A DNA stretch of 27,181 nt from Heyndrickxia sporothermodurans (lineage in GTDB: Bacteria > Bacillota > Bacilli > Bacillales > Bacillaceae_C): the NCBI RefSeq assembly GCF_016785185.1, contig NZ_JAEKDY010000042.1, one strand, 5' to 3'. The position numbers and the translations under genes were made by a program. Under the pieces are notes generated by a model that saw only the letters and a list, made by a program, of their open reading frames with translations, was not told where the DNA came from and ran no database searches. Shown in pieces: positions 1-6,328 of this stretch (the first letter of the stretch is position 1; each line of letters starts with the position of its first letter).

Positions 1-17
1 GTTATGCCCACTCTAAC

Positions 18-79
18 GTGTGTAATCTTTGGTATTCCAAAGGGTAAGGTTATTATACCATAATTCGTGTGTAATCTAT
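18..79. repeat. left-end iterons, copy 1
   Basis: Two copies of GTGTGTAAT (18-26 and 67-75) are the inverse of the right-end ATTACACAC repeats. The first belongs to a 26-bp block (18-43) that recurs inverted at 5252-5281, where a 4-base TTTT insert splits it into two matching 13-bp halves. The second (67-79) matches 5207-5219 inverted over 13 bp. They are probably recombinase or accessory-protein binding sites. Confidence 0.75.
46..79 (-). promoter_or_regulatory. outward-facing promoter at left end, copy 1
   Basis: On the minus strand an exact extended -10, TGGTATAAT, lies at 52-60, pointing left out of the element. The -35 region is poor and is occupied by the inverted iteron at 67-75. The predicted transcript would start near 45 and leave the window at position 1. 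No terminator lies between it and the edge. It could serve whichever gene flanks the array; rpsR would be expected from Bacillus synteny. Confidence 0.55.
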
Positions 80-190
80 ACCTTAAATTGTTCCCTGATT
101 TCAGAGGTTTTAGACGTTACGAATTATTTTAGGTGATATTAAAACACACGCTTTTCGTATTAATTGTTTCAAGTAAAATAGTAGCCTTCA

Positions 191-382
191 TCAGTTTAAA
201 TATTTCGTACCGAAGGCAAAGTAAATTAATGCTGAAACAATAATAATACCTGAAAAGAATAATGTTTTATTGAGCTTAGACCAATTTTTCATCCAACCCC
301 AACGTTTACCATTAACATCAAGCCAATAAAGATCCACAAGCAGTGCTATAAGAATTATCAACACGAATGCAAAGTAGCCCAT
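191..382 (-). CDS. small two-segment membrane protein
   Basis: This is a 63-aa protein that I do not recognise. Residues 3-20 and 42-58 are hydrophobic enough to span the membrane, separated by a basic, Trp-rich loop (VNGKRWGWMKNWSK). It has its own promoter (421-449) and a good ribosome site, GGGGGT, about 9 bases before the ATG, which argues for a real gene. It lies downstream of the recombinase operon and is the only passenger gene of the element. It has no recognisable toxin or immunity motif. Possible roles, purely as inference, are copy control, surface exclusion or a host benefit. Confidence 0.65.
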   Translation of the reverse strand: MGYFAFVLIILIALLVDLYWLDVNGKRWGWMKNWSKLNKTLFFSGIIIVSALIYFAFGTKYLN

Positions 383-420
383 AAAGTATTTACCCCCAAT
401 CTATTCTCTTATCCAGAGCG

Positions 421-449
421 ATTATAAAGTTATTCACTTAATATCTAAA
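421..449 (-). promoter_or_regulatory. promoter of the 63-aa membrane protein
   Basis: Minus-strand -35 TTTAGA (444-449), 17-base spacer and a perfect -10 TATAAT (421-426) lie about 40 bases before the start codon. It also points toward the left flank of the element. Confidence 0.6.
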
Positions 450-470
450 TAATTCCTGCTATGATAAACT

Positions 471-487
471 TGTTTCATTCAGAAACA
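471..487. promoter_or_regulatory. 17-bp palindrome, possible operator
   Basis: TGTTTC-ATTCA-GAAACA is a perfect inverted repeat between the tnpC-like gene and the promoter of the small membrane protein. It sits just upstream of that promoter, where a regulator could bind. The arms equal those of parS, but the centre is one base longer and lacks CACGTG. Confidence 0.35.
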
Positions 488-523
488 ATATATCCCAACT
501 TACAGACAAAATTTGATACTACG

Positions 524-964
524 TTATTTATGGGGTAAATTCACTACTTTAAGATTAGCCTGTGAATATAATTTATCTTCCAAGTCAGCGATCCGATTTT
601 GTAAATCAGTAACTTTCTTAGTGAGAATCACATTTTGCTCTAAGATCATTTTCTTATCTTCTACAAGCTCCTTATTCTTCTCTCTAAGACGTTTTATCTG
701 CTCTGCTTGGCTTGAACCCTTTGGTTTACGTTCTTCCCTTTTAGAACTGTTTAAATCGCTTTGTAGCGATTGTGTTTCCTCTATCATTGCCTTTAGATCA
801 GGTCGATTATAAATTGTCTTTCGTGATATATTTGCCTTCTCACTAACACTTTTGATGGTTATAGGATCTTTACCCTTCTTCAACTTTTCAAGAGCTTCTA
901 TGACCTTCTCTGTCGTTCTGAGCCTATTTTGCTCTGCCAGAGTTAGTTTTTTCTCATTCGTCAT
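524..964 (-). CDS. tnpC: TnpC-like transposition accessory protein
   Basis: This 146-aa basic protein has a predicted helix-turn-helix in its first half (ITIKSVSEKANISRKTIYNR) and a long charged coiled coil near the C terminus (roughly residues 87-135, with leucine/isoleucine heptads). This is the layout of the small third gene of Tn554-type operons, where TnpC affects transposition frequency and orientation. The ATG at 964 is chosen: it follows GGCAGG at 8 bases and overlaps the stop of the upstream recombinase by 11 bases (ATGACGAATGA). A GTG at 973 would add three residues. It is the last gene of the recombinase operon. Its family assignment rests on size, position and architecture. Confidence 0.75.
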   Translation of the reverse strand: MTNEKKLTLAEQNRLRTTEKVIEALEKLKKGKDPITIKSVSEKANISRKTIYNRPDLKAMIEETQSLQSDLNSSKREERKPKGSSQAEQIKRLREKNKELVEDKKMILEQNVILTKKVTDLQNRIADLEDKLYSQANLKVVNLPHK

Positions 965-2561
965 GTTTAGCACCTGCCACTTCTAAAAGAGCCTCTTGGA
1001 ATTCCTTCTCTGCCAGTTTCTTTTGTAAATCCGAAACATATTTTTCTAACATCCCTTGCTGAAAACGAAGTTTTGTTGTGTAAATGCTCTTATCATTATC
1101 AAGAGTATTTAATTCTTGTTCGACTCTTTCGAGCCTTGCTTCGTAAACAGGCAAGTGTCTTGCGGATGCTATGAATTCATGACAGCCCAAGCATACTCCA
1201 TCTTGTTCGCAGGGTTCACCACGCATTGGGTGATGTAAACACATACCATGAGGTAATAGCTCAATCTTTAATGCTCTTCGCATTTTATCAACTTGATCAG
1301 TAGTAAGTCCTTTAAACGGATTTTCTTCGCCTTCCAATGATTCCAGTACGATTTTATTGGTCGTTGTGACTGGAATTTCACCTGATAAAATATCCTTGAT
1401 AACCTCTTGTTTTTGTCCTTTGGTATGGTCATAAGTCTCAGTCATCATAATAGACTTATGATTCATCATTTCAGCTACATCGTGGAGTTTCATTCCACCT
1501 TTAAGGGCATAAGTCGCAAATATATGTCTGAAATAGTGTTGTGTAAGTTTTAAAAGATTTCCTTTTTCATCACGCAAATCATGCTTTTTAATAAAGGGAT
1601 TCAATCTTTTTGCTGTCCAGTTAGAGTGACTCGCAATGGTGATTGGATCTTTTCTTCTGTTTGTATAAGTTAAGAAGAGATATGGTTCACCGAACTGCCT
1701 TATCAAAGGCTTTGAGTGTTTCTCTAAGGCTCTAATTGCTTCAACTACTATTTCATTCGCAGGTCTTGTTACCCGTTCTGGCGTTTTTTGTGTTTTCGAA
1801 GTCAGATAAGTTATTTGGTACTCACCATTTATTACACTTAAACAGCCTTCTTGAATTAGTACAACTTCACTTATACGAAGACCTAACTGAGTGGAAAGAA
1901 GGATACTTGCAGAAGTAAGGACATCCTCACCCTTTTCAAGCTGTTCTCTTGCCGTTTTAATTAGGCTGTTAATAACTTCTTCTTCGGGTAGAACCTTGTT
2001 GGTTACACCAAACTTCGTACCCTCTTTAAGCGTTTTGTTATTAATGATTAATTCATTGTATATGCTGTTTATTTTGGTAGTGTTTGTCGGCACTTCCCAA
2101 TCTCTTTGGCCGCCTCGAATTAACAATTCTTTTACCACTTGTGCCGATTTTTTAATACTCATTGGACTAAGAGGTGTTCCTCTTTCACTAATGGCTTTAA
2201 GCAAGTATTGAAAGTATTCTCGGATCGTGTTGTCCGTAAAGTCTTGAAAAGACTCAATACTATGATTTTCATTTAAAAAGTCAATAAGTTGCTTAAAAGC
2301 TGAATGCTTCCGTTTCACTGAATTGAAACCGTTCATGAGTAATTCCGAATGAATATACTTTTTAATCGTAATCTTGATAGATTCCCATTGACTAAAAGAA
2401 GTAAAGTCTATTCGAAATTTGGCATCATTCCAATGTGGAGCTTCCACAAAGCCTTTAAAGTCCCAAATATCATCTGAGAATTTGTTATTGCCACAACGAG
2501 CTTCTTTTACAGATTTAGACGGTGTGTAGTCAACCAAAGGCAAGTTATTGTTTATTGTCAT
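954..2561 (-). CDS. tyrosine recombinase C (TnpB-like, Cys-rich C terminus)
   Basis: This 535-aa site-specific recombinase has the catalytic set of the phage-integrase family: R229 (LGLRISE), K256 (TSKTQK), H342-x-x-R345 (HYFR), H368 (MNHKS) and the nucleophile Y377 (TETYDHT). An N-terminal SAM-like DNA-binding region precedes the catalytic domain. Beyond it are four cysteines (C441, C451, C457, C460) with nearby histidines, probably a zinc knuckle, and a coiled coil (about 470-525). It starts four bases inside the stop of recombinase B (ATGA), with AAGGGGTG as ribosome site. Both B and C resemble Tn554 TnpB in outline, whereas Tn554 has only one such protein. Confidence 0.85.
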   Translation of the reverse strand: MTINNNLPLVDYTPSKSVKEARCGNNKFSDDIWDFKGFVEAPHWNDAKFRIDFTSFSQWESIKITIKKYIHSELLMNGFNSVKRKHSAFKQLIDFLNENHSIESFQDFTDNTIREYFQYLLKAISERGTPLSPMSIKKSAQVVKELLIRGGQRDWEVPTNTTKINSIYNELIINNKTLKEGTKFGVTNKVLPEEEVINSLIKTAREQLEKGEDVLTSASILLSTQLGLRISEVVLIQEGCLSVINGEYQITYLTSKTQKTPERVTRPANEIVVEAIRALEKHSKPLIRQFGEPYLFLTYTNRRKDPITIASHSNWTAKRLNPFIKKHDLRDEKGNLLKLTQHYFRHIFATYALKGGMKLHDVAEMMNHKSIMMTETYDHTKGQKQEVIKDILSGEIPVTTTNKIVLESLEGEENPFKGLTTDQVDKMRRALKIELLPHGMCLHHPMRGEPCEQDGVCLGCHEFIASARHLPVYEARLERVEQELNTLDNDKSIYTTKLRFQQGMLEKYVSDLQKKLAEKEFQEALLEVAGAKHDE

Positions 2562-3997
2562 TTGACCATCACCCCTTGTTGAAGGGCTTCTAAACGGCTG
2601 ACAATCACTTCTAAAGCCTTCTCAGTCTCGTTTAAGAGGTAATCACTACCCATGAGGTCTTGTGCCATATATCGTTCCTTATCTGCCCTTATACGCCCCA
2701 AATGATCCTTATGAACTTCAAGGAATTCAGGAGTGGTAATAAACTTCGGGCAAAATAAACAAGCATTTGGCTTTTTACAATTTACAACCTTTTTGTTTAT
2801 CGGTTTAGTACATACACCATCTGGAAGCTGTGCCATTAAGCGTTTTTCGGTATCAAGTTTTTTACCACTTTCATCTACAATGTCATCAACCTTACGTTCT
2901 ACAAGTCCAATAAAACCAATCTTTTTATACTCTTTCGTGAGTTTGTCATTTCGGACTTTGGCATATAGGCGAGTAGAGTGCATAGACTCATGCCCCAAAT
3001 ACTGCATAACCTCAAACGTACTAAGACCGTTATTTAGAAGATCGGTTCCAATTTGATGACGGAATTGGTGAAACGTTATTACCGCCAAATCACCGTTGCT
3101 ATCCCGAATATCAAACCGTTTAATAAACTTATCTCTCAACCAATCCCTTGCAGTTACTTGTCTCAAAGGCTTGTATTTCTTGTTTATAGGTTGAAAATAA
3201 TAAAATAATTTGTCGGTCTTCAATTCAGAACGAAGTTCTTCCGTAGCTTGAATTAACATTTTAATTGCTACCGAAACCTCTTTGCTAACAGGAATAAACC
3301 TTTCGGTCTCATTTTTGGAACTAACTACTTCCAGAAGATATTTCTTCAATAAGTCTCTTCTTAAACAGTCTTTATTTAAGTTTAAAGCCTCTGTTAAACG
3401 TACTCCTGTATGTCTAACGACAGTAACTAAAGTCCAAAGAACAACATCATTTAAGCATTCTAAAGTTGGCTGTAATGTTGATTTCATTTGGCGAAGTGAA
3501 GAATCAATCGAATCCATTACATTGTCATCAATAAGCATACTTTTCAACGAGTCCTCTGTTTGTAAAGTACGTTGTTCAGTTCCATCAAACACTTCGTAAA
3601 GTGGAAATCCACCCCACTCAAAGAGTTGACCATGCTTAATATGATGTTTCAATGAAGCTAACGATATAGCTCTCGTTTGCGGTTTATTTACATTTGCTAA
3701 TAGGTAGTGAATAAACCCTTCTACAATATCAAATGTAAGTTCCTCAAACGTATCAAGAACAATATCATAACCCTCTAAATACTCAAAGAATACCTCTAAC
3801 GAATAGTTGTATCTGTGTAATGTTGAGAGTTTAAGCCTACCAATTGTAATCGACTCTTTTGTAATCTTCTTAATCGTTTCCTTAAACCATTCATTCGGTA
3901 AAAAATCAAACCGAAATGTGTAAGGAGACAAATCCTCACTTGCAGGAAATACCCAAGTGTCTTTACTCATATCAATAAGAGGAAGTACATTAGTCAA
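2558..3997 (-). CDS. tyrosine recombinase B (TnpB-like, Cys-rich C terminus)
   Basis: This second recombinase of the trio is 479 aa from the TTG at 3997. That start is preferred because GAGGGG lies 8 bases before it, whereas the GTG at 4006 overlaps the ribosome site. Numbering from 4006, the catalytic residues are R203 (TGVRLTE), K231, H313-x-x-R316 (HQFR), H339 (YLGHE) and Y348 (TRLYAK). A C-x10-C-x5-C-x2-C cluster (C399, C410, C416, C419) follows, the same arrangement as in recombinase C, so the two look like diverged paralogues. The start overlaps the end of recombinase A (TTGACTAA) and the end overlaps recombinase C by four bases, which suggests translational coupling and fixed stoichiometry. 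Confidence 0.85.
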   Translation of the reverse strand: MTNVLPLIDMSKDTWVFPASEDLSPYTFRFDFLPNEWFKETIKKITKESITIGRLKLSTLHRYNYSLEVFFEYLEGYDIVLDTFEELTFDIVEGFIHYLLANVNKPQTRAISLASLKHHIKHGQLFEWGGFPLYEVFDGTEQRTLQTEDSLKSMLIDDNVMDSIDSSLRQMKSTLQPTLECLNDVVLWTLVTVVRHTGVRLTEALNLNKDCLRRDLLKKYLLEVVSSKNETERFIPVSKEVSVAIKMLIQATEELRSELKTDKLFYYFQPINKKYKPLRQVTARDWLRDKFIKRFDIRDSNGDLAVITFHQFRHQIGTDLLNNGLSTFEVMQYLGHESMHSTRLYAKVRNDKLTKEYKKIGFIGLVERKVDDIVDESGKKLDTEKRLMAQLPDGVCTKPINKKVVNCKKPNACLFCPKFITTPEFLEVHKDHLGRIRADKERYMAQDLMGSDYLLNETEKALEVIVSRLEALQQGVMVK

Positions 3998-5099
3998 GTA
4001 GCTCACCCCTCTTACTTTCTAAATAACGCTCATGAGCCATTGCTAATGTCTTAACAGAAGGCTTTGCGTATTTAGCTGTAGTAGCGATGCTCTGATGTCC
4101 TAATCGTTCTCTTATGACATTTACATCCACTCCAATATCCTGTAATTCGGAAGCGTGTGTATGTCTCAAAGAATGTGGTGTTAAACGGAAGTATTCAATT
4201 CCACTTTCCTCTTGAATTTCATTTAACACATCTTCCACCGAGGTTCTACCAATCGGTTCTCCTAAATTACTCGTAGAGTGTGACACAAAGATATAATCAA
4301 TATCATCTTTTTGAGGGCGATGGAATAGAACATAATCCTCTAACGCCTGTAACAATTTCCATGACACAGGTATGGTTCTTTCGCCTGATTTCAATTGCCT
4401 ATCAAGGGGTTCATTTTCCCTCTCAATTAGATAAATATTACCTGTTTTCTCTGTTGGATCAGGATAGTCATAATCACTAATTCTAAGGTGTAATAGCTCA
4501 GACACCCTAAATCCCGTTTCATATAACACTCGAAACATCAGCTTGTTCCGAAACATTAAAGATTCGTTTTTCCCCCAAAGCATATCAACAGCTTGGTAAT
4601 ACTTCTGCACCGTATTAGAATATAGTCTCTTTCTGTCACTTTTCTTTTTTAACTTTCTTCTAAAGTAACTTTGAAGACCTTTATCCCAATTCTTCGTTAC
4701 ATGACGTAAATAACCTCTGTTCTGATGTGGTGCATAGCCTCTTACTTTGACTAATGGTGATTCTTCTACAAATCCCCCAATAGCTTCAAAGTGTCTGAAA
4801 AACGAGCTTAATGTTGCCAAGTATCTATTAAGCGTTGCAGGGGCAACTCTCCCACTTGGTTTTCTGCTGTCGATGTATTCAATGAAACTGGTTATGGATG
4901 ATGGCTTCACTTCATAGAACTTTAACCCTTCCCGTTCAAGCCATAGATAGAAGATCTTCAAATCATCTAAATAACTTTTTACCGTATTGGGTGACAATCC
5001 TTTGCTTTCCAGAGTATTCGTAAAATCTAAAACCTCTGAAATAATCCTCATGTTAGAATCCACTAACACAAAGGATGACAGGGTTTTTTCAACCTTCAA
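3990..5099 (-). CDS. tnpA: tyrosine recombinase A (TnpA-like)
   Basis: This is the first gene of the operon, a 369-aa integrase-family recombinase of XerC/D-like size, close to the length of Tn554 TnpA. Numbered from an upstream in-frame GTG at 5114, it has R203 (TGFRVSE), K242 (QLKSGER), H314-x-x-R317 (HSLRH), H340 (RLGHQS) and Y349 (AKYAK). An N-terminal core-binding domain spans about residues 25-125. The TTG at 5099 is taken as start because GGAGGGG ends six bases before it, while the GTG at 5114 has no ribosome site. It lacks the Cys-rich tail of B and C. It is probably the recombinase that recognises the core at the element ends; that role is inferred. Confidence 0.85.
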   Translation of the reverse strand: MKVEKTLSSFVLVDSNMRIISEVLDFTNTLESKGLSPNTVKSYLDDLKIFYLWLEREGLKFYEVKPSSITSFIEYIDSRKPSGRVAPATLNRYLATLSSFFRHFEAIGGFVEESPLVKVRGYAPHQNRGYLRHVTKNWDKGLQSYFRRKLKKKSDRKRLYSNTVQKYYQAVDMLWGKNESLMFRNKLMFRVLYETGFRVSELLHLRISDYDYPDPTEKTGNIYLIERENEPLDRQLKSGERTIPVSWKLLQALEDYVLFHRPQKDDIDYIFVSHSTSNLGEPIGRTSVEDVLNEIQEESGIEYFRLTPHSLRHTHASELQDIGVDVNVIRERLGHQSIATTAKYAKPSVKTLAMAHERYLESKRGELLD

Positions 5100-5131
5100 G
5101 GCACTCCCCTCCACTCAAAGGAGAAAGGCAA
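5096..5131 (-). CDS. possible 11-residue leader peptide of tnpA
   Basis: A strong ribosome site, GGAGGAGG (5136-5143), is followed four bases later by TTG and an 11-codon frame (MPFSFEWRGVP) whose stop overlaps the tnpA TTG as TTGA. The ribosome site can pair with GCCT and CTCC just downstream (5120-5129). Coupled translation of tnpA is possible. There is no coding evidence beyond this arrangement. Confidence 0.3.
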   Translation of the reverse strand: MPFSFEWRGVP

Positions 5132-5158
5132 ATAGCCTCCTCCATATCAGAATTACAC

Positions 5159-5176
5159 ATTACACACAGTATAACA
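5159..5176 (-). promoter_or_regulatory. recombinase operon promoter, copy 1
   Basis: The extended -10 TGTTATACT (5168-5176) lies about 70 bases before tnpA; no good -35 is seen. An ATTACACAC iteron (5159-5167) directly abuts its downstream side, where transcription would start, so binding of element proteins could repress the operon. Confidence 0.45.
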
Positions 5177-5342
5177 CATAATCCCCTTGAGTAGTGAGAG
5201 TTTTCAATAGATTACACACAAGGAATTAAAGGTATAAATAATCCCCTAAATCCTTTGGAATACCTTTTAAAGATTACACACTGTTAAATAGACACAACCC
5301 CTTGATAGATAAGGTGTTTAATGTAGTTTACACATTACACAC
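5159..5342. repeat. right-end iterons, copy 1
   Basis: ATTACACAC occurs at 5159-5167, 5211-5219, 5273-5281 and 5334-5342, all in one direction, with steps of 52, 62 and 61 bases. Blocks at 5252-5281 and 5207-5219 have inverted partners at the left end. The layout resembles the subterminal arm sites of tyrosine-recombinase elements. Confidence 0.75.
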
Positions 5343-5350
5343 ACTTACAC

Positions 5351-5365
5351 TTCTCAAAATGGAAG
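5351..5365. repeat. ssb-tail core at the copy 1/copy 2 junction
   Basis: TTCTCAAAATGGAAG here equals 10715-10729 at the end of ssb. On the minus strand it encodes the last Leu-Pro-Phe codons and TGA stop of SSB. Its presence between the copies shows that each unit carries the ssb 3' end, as expected of an att core. Confidence 0.75.
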
Positions 5366-5381
5366 TTATGCCCACTCTAAC

Positions 5382-5443
5382 GTGTGTAATCTTTGGTATT
5401 CCAAAGGGTAAGGTTATTATACCATAATTCGTGTGTAATCTAT
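5382..5443. repeat. left-end iterons, copy 2
   Basis: GTGTGTAAT repeats lie at 5382-5390 and 5431-5439, as in copy 1. Here they sit just inside the junction with copy 1, so left and right iteron sets face each other across the core as they would in an excised circle. Confidence 0.75.
5410..5443 (-). promoter_or_regulatory. junction promoter facing copy 1 tnpA
   Basis: The extended -10 TGGTATAAT of copy 2 (5416-5424) points left across the junction toward tnpA of copy 1, whose start is about 310 bases away. No terminator is visible between them. In a tandem array or circle it would add to recombinase expression, like the junction promoters of circularising insertion sequences. Confidence 0.5.
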
Positions 5444-5554
5444 ACCTTAAATTGTTCCCTGATTTCAGAGGTTTTAGACGTTACGAATTATTTTAGGTGA
5501 TATTAAAACACACGCTTTTCGTATTAATTGTTTCAAGTAAAATAGTAGCCTTCA

Positions 5555-5746
5555 TCAGTTTAAATATTTCGTACCGAAGGCAAAGTAAATTAATGCTGAA
5601 ACAATAATAATACCTGAAAAGAATAATGTTTTATTGAGCTTAGACCAATTTTTCATCCAACCCCAACGTTTACCATTAACATCAAGCCAATAAAGATCCA
5701 CAAGCAGTGCTATAAGAATTATCAACACGAATGCAAAGTAGCCCAT
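5555..5746 (-). CDS. small two-segment membrane protein, copy 2
   Basis: The sequence is identical to the 63-aa protein of copy 1, with two hydrophobic spans and a basic Trp-rich loop. Its promoter (TTTAGA at 5808-5813, TATAAT at 5785-5790) is duplicated too, so gene dosage is at least doubled. Readthrough from it enters the copy 1 recombinase operon in the sense direction. Confidence 0.65.
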   Translation of the reverse strand: MGYFAFVLIILIALLVDLYWLDVNGKRWGWMKNWSKLNKTLFFSGIIIVSALIYFAFGTKYLN

Positions 5747-5784
5747 AAAGTATTTACCCCCAATCTATTCTCTTATCCAGAGCG

Positions 5785-5813
5785 ATTATAAAGTTATTCA
5801 CTTAATATCTAAA
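5785..5813 (-). promoter_or_regulatory. promoter of the 63-aa membrane protein, copy 2
   Basis: TTTAGA, 17 bases, TATAAT, identical to copy 1. Confidence 0.6.
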
Positions 5814-5834
5814 TAATTCCTGCTATGATAAACT

Positions 5835-5851
5835 TGTTTCATTCAGAAACA
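5835..5851. promoter_or_regulatory. 17-bp palindrome, copy 2
   Basis: TGTTTC-ATTCA-GAAACA, as at 471-487 in copy 1. Confidence 0.35.
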
Positions 5852-5887
5852 ATATATCCCAACTTACAGACAAAATTTGATACTACG

Positions 5888-6328
5888 TTATTTATGGGGT
5901 AAATTCACTACTTTAAGATTAGCCTGTGAATATAATTTATCTTCCAAGTCAGCGATCCGATTTTGTAAATCAGTAACTTTCTTAGTGAGAATCACATTTT
6001 GCTCTAAGATCATTTTCTTATCTTCTACAAGCTCCTTATTCTTCTCTCTAAGACGTTTTATCTGCTCTGCTTGGCTTGAACCCTTTGGTTTACGTTCTTC
6101 CCTTTTAGAACTGTTTAAATCGCTTTGTAGCGATTGTGTTTCCTCTATCATTGCCTTTAGATCAGGTCGATTATAAATTGTCTTTCGTGATATATTTGCC
6201 TTCTCACTAACACTTTTGATGGTTATAGGATCTTTACCCTTCTTCAACTTTTCAAGAGCTTCTATGACCTTCTCTGTCGTTCTGAGCCTATTTTGCTCTG
6301 CCAGAGTTAGTTTTTTCTCATTCGTCAT
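5888..6328 (-). CDS. tnpC: TnpC-like accessory protein, copy 2
   Basis: The protein is identical to the 146-aa HTH plus coiled-coil protein of copy 1 and begins at the ATG at 6328 inside the end of recombinase C. Nothing in this copy is truncated or frameshifted, so both units look functional. Confidence 0.75.
   Translation of the reverse strand: MTNEKKLTLAEQNRLRTTEKVIEALEKLKKGKDPITIKSVSEKANISRKTIYNRPDLKAMIEETQSLQSDLNSSKREERKPKGSSQAEQIKRLREKNKELVEDKKMILEQNVILTKKVTDLQNRIADLEDKLYSQANLKVVNLPHK

Larger units (their letters stand above)
1..5364 (-). mobile_element. Tn554/RIT-like element, copy 1 (left)
   Basis: This 5364-bp unit is repeated head to tail, with the next unit starting at 5365. Translated genes and both noncoding ends agree wherever they were compared. 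It holds three tyrosine recombinases and a tnpC-like gene as one minus-strand operon, plus a 63-aa membrane protein gene. There is no DDE transposase, resistance gene or conjugation gene. Site-specific transposition by several tyrosine recombinases is known for Tn554 and for recombinase-in-trio elements; assignment to that group is by gene content. The window begins exactly at a unit boundary, so what lies to the left (flank or another copy) is not visible. Confidence 0.85.

Noticed and set aside
27..42. Left-end CTTTGG-TATT-CCAAAG hairpin as a terminator
   Set aside because: There is no T run on either strand; it is better explained as part of the end repeat.
471..487. Element palindrome as a true parS
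   Set aside because: The centre is one base too long and lacks the CACGTG core.
513..812. Plus-strand frame opposite the tnpC-like gene, and similar plus-strand frames opposite the recombinases
   Set aside because: They lie antisense to well-supported genes, lack ribosome sites and look like low-complexity mirror translations.
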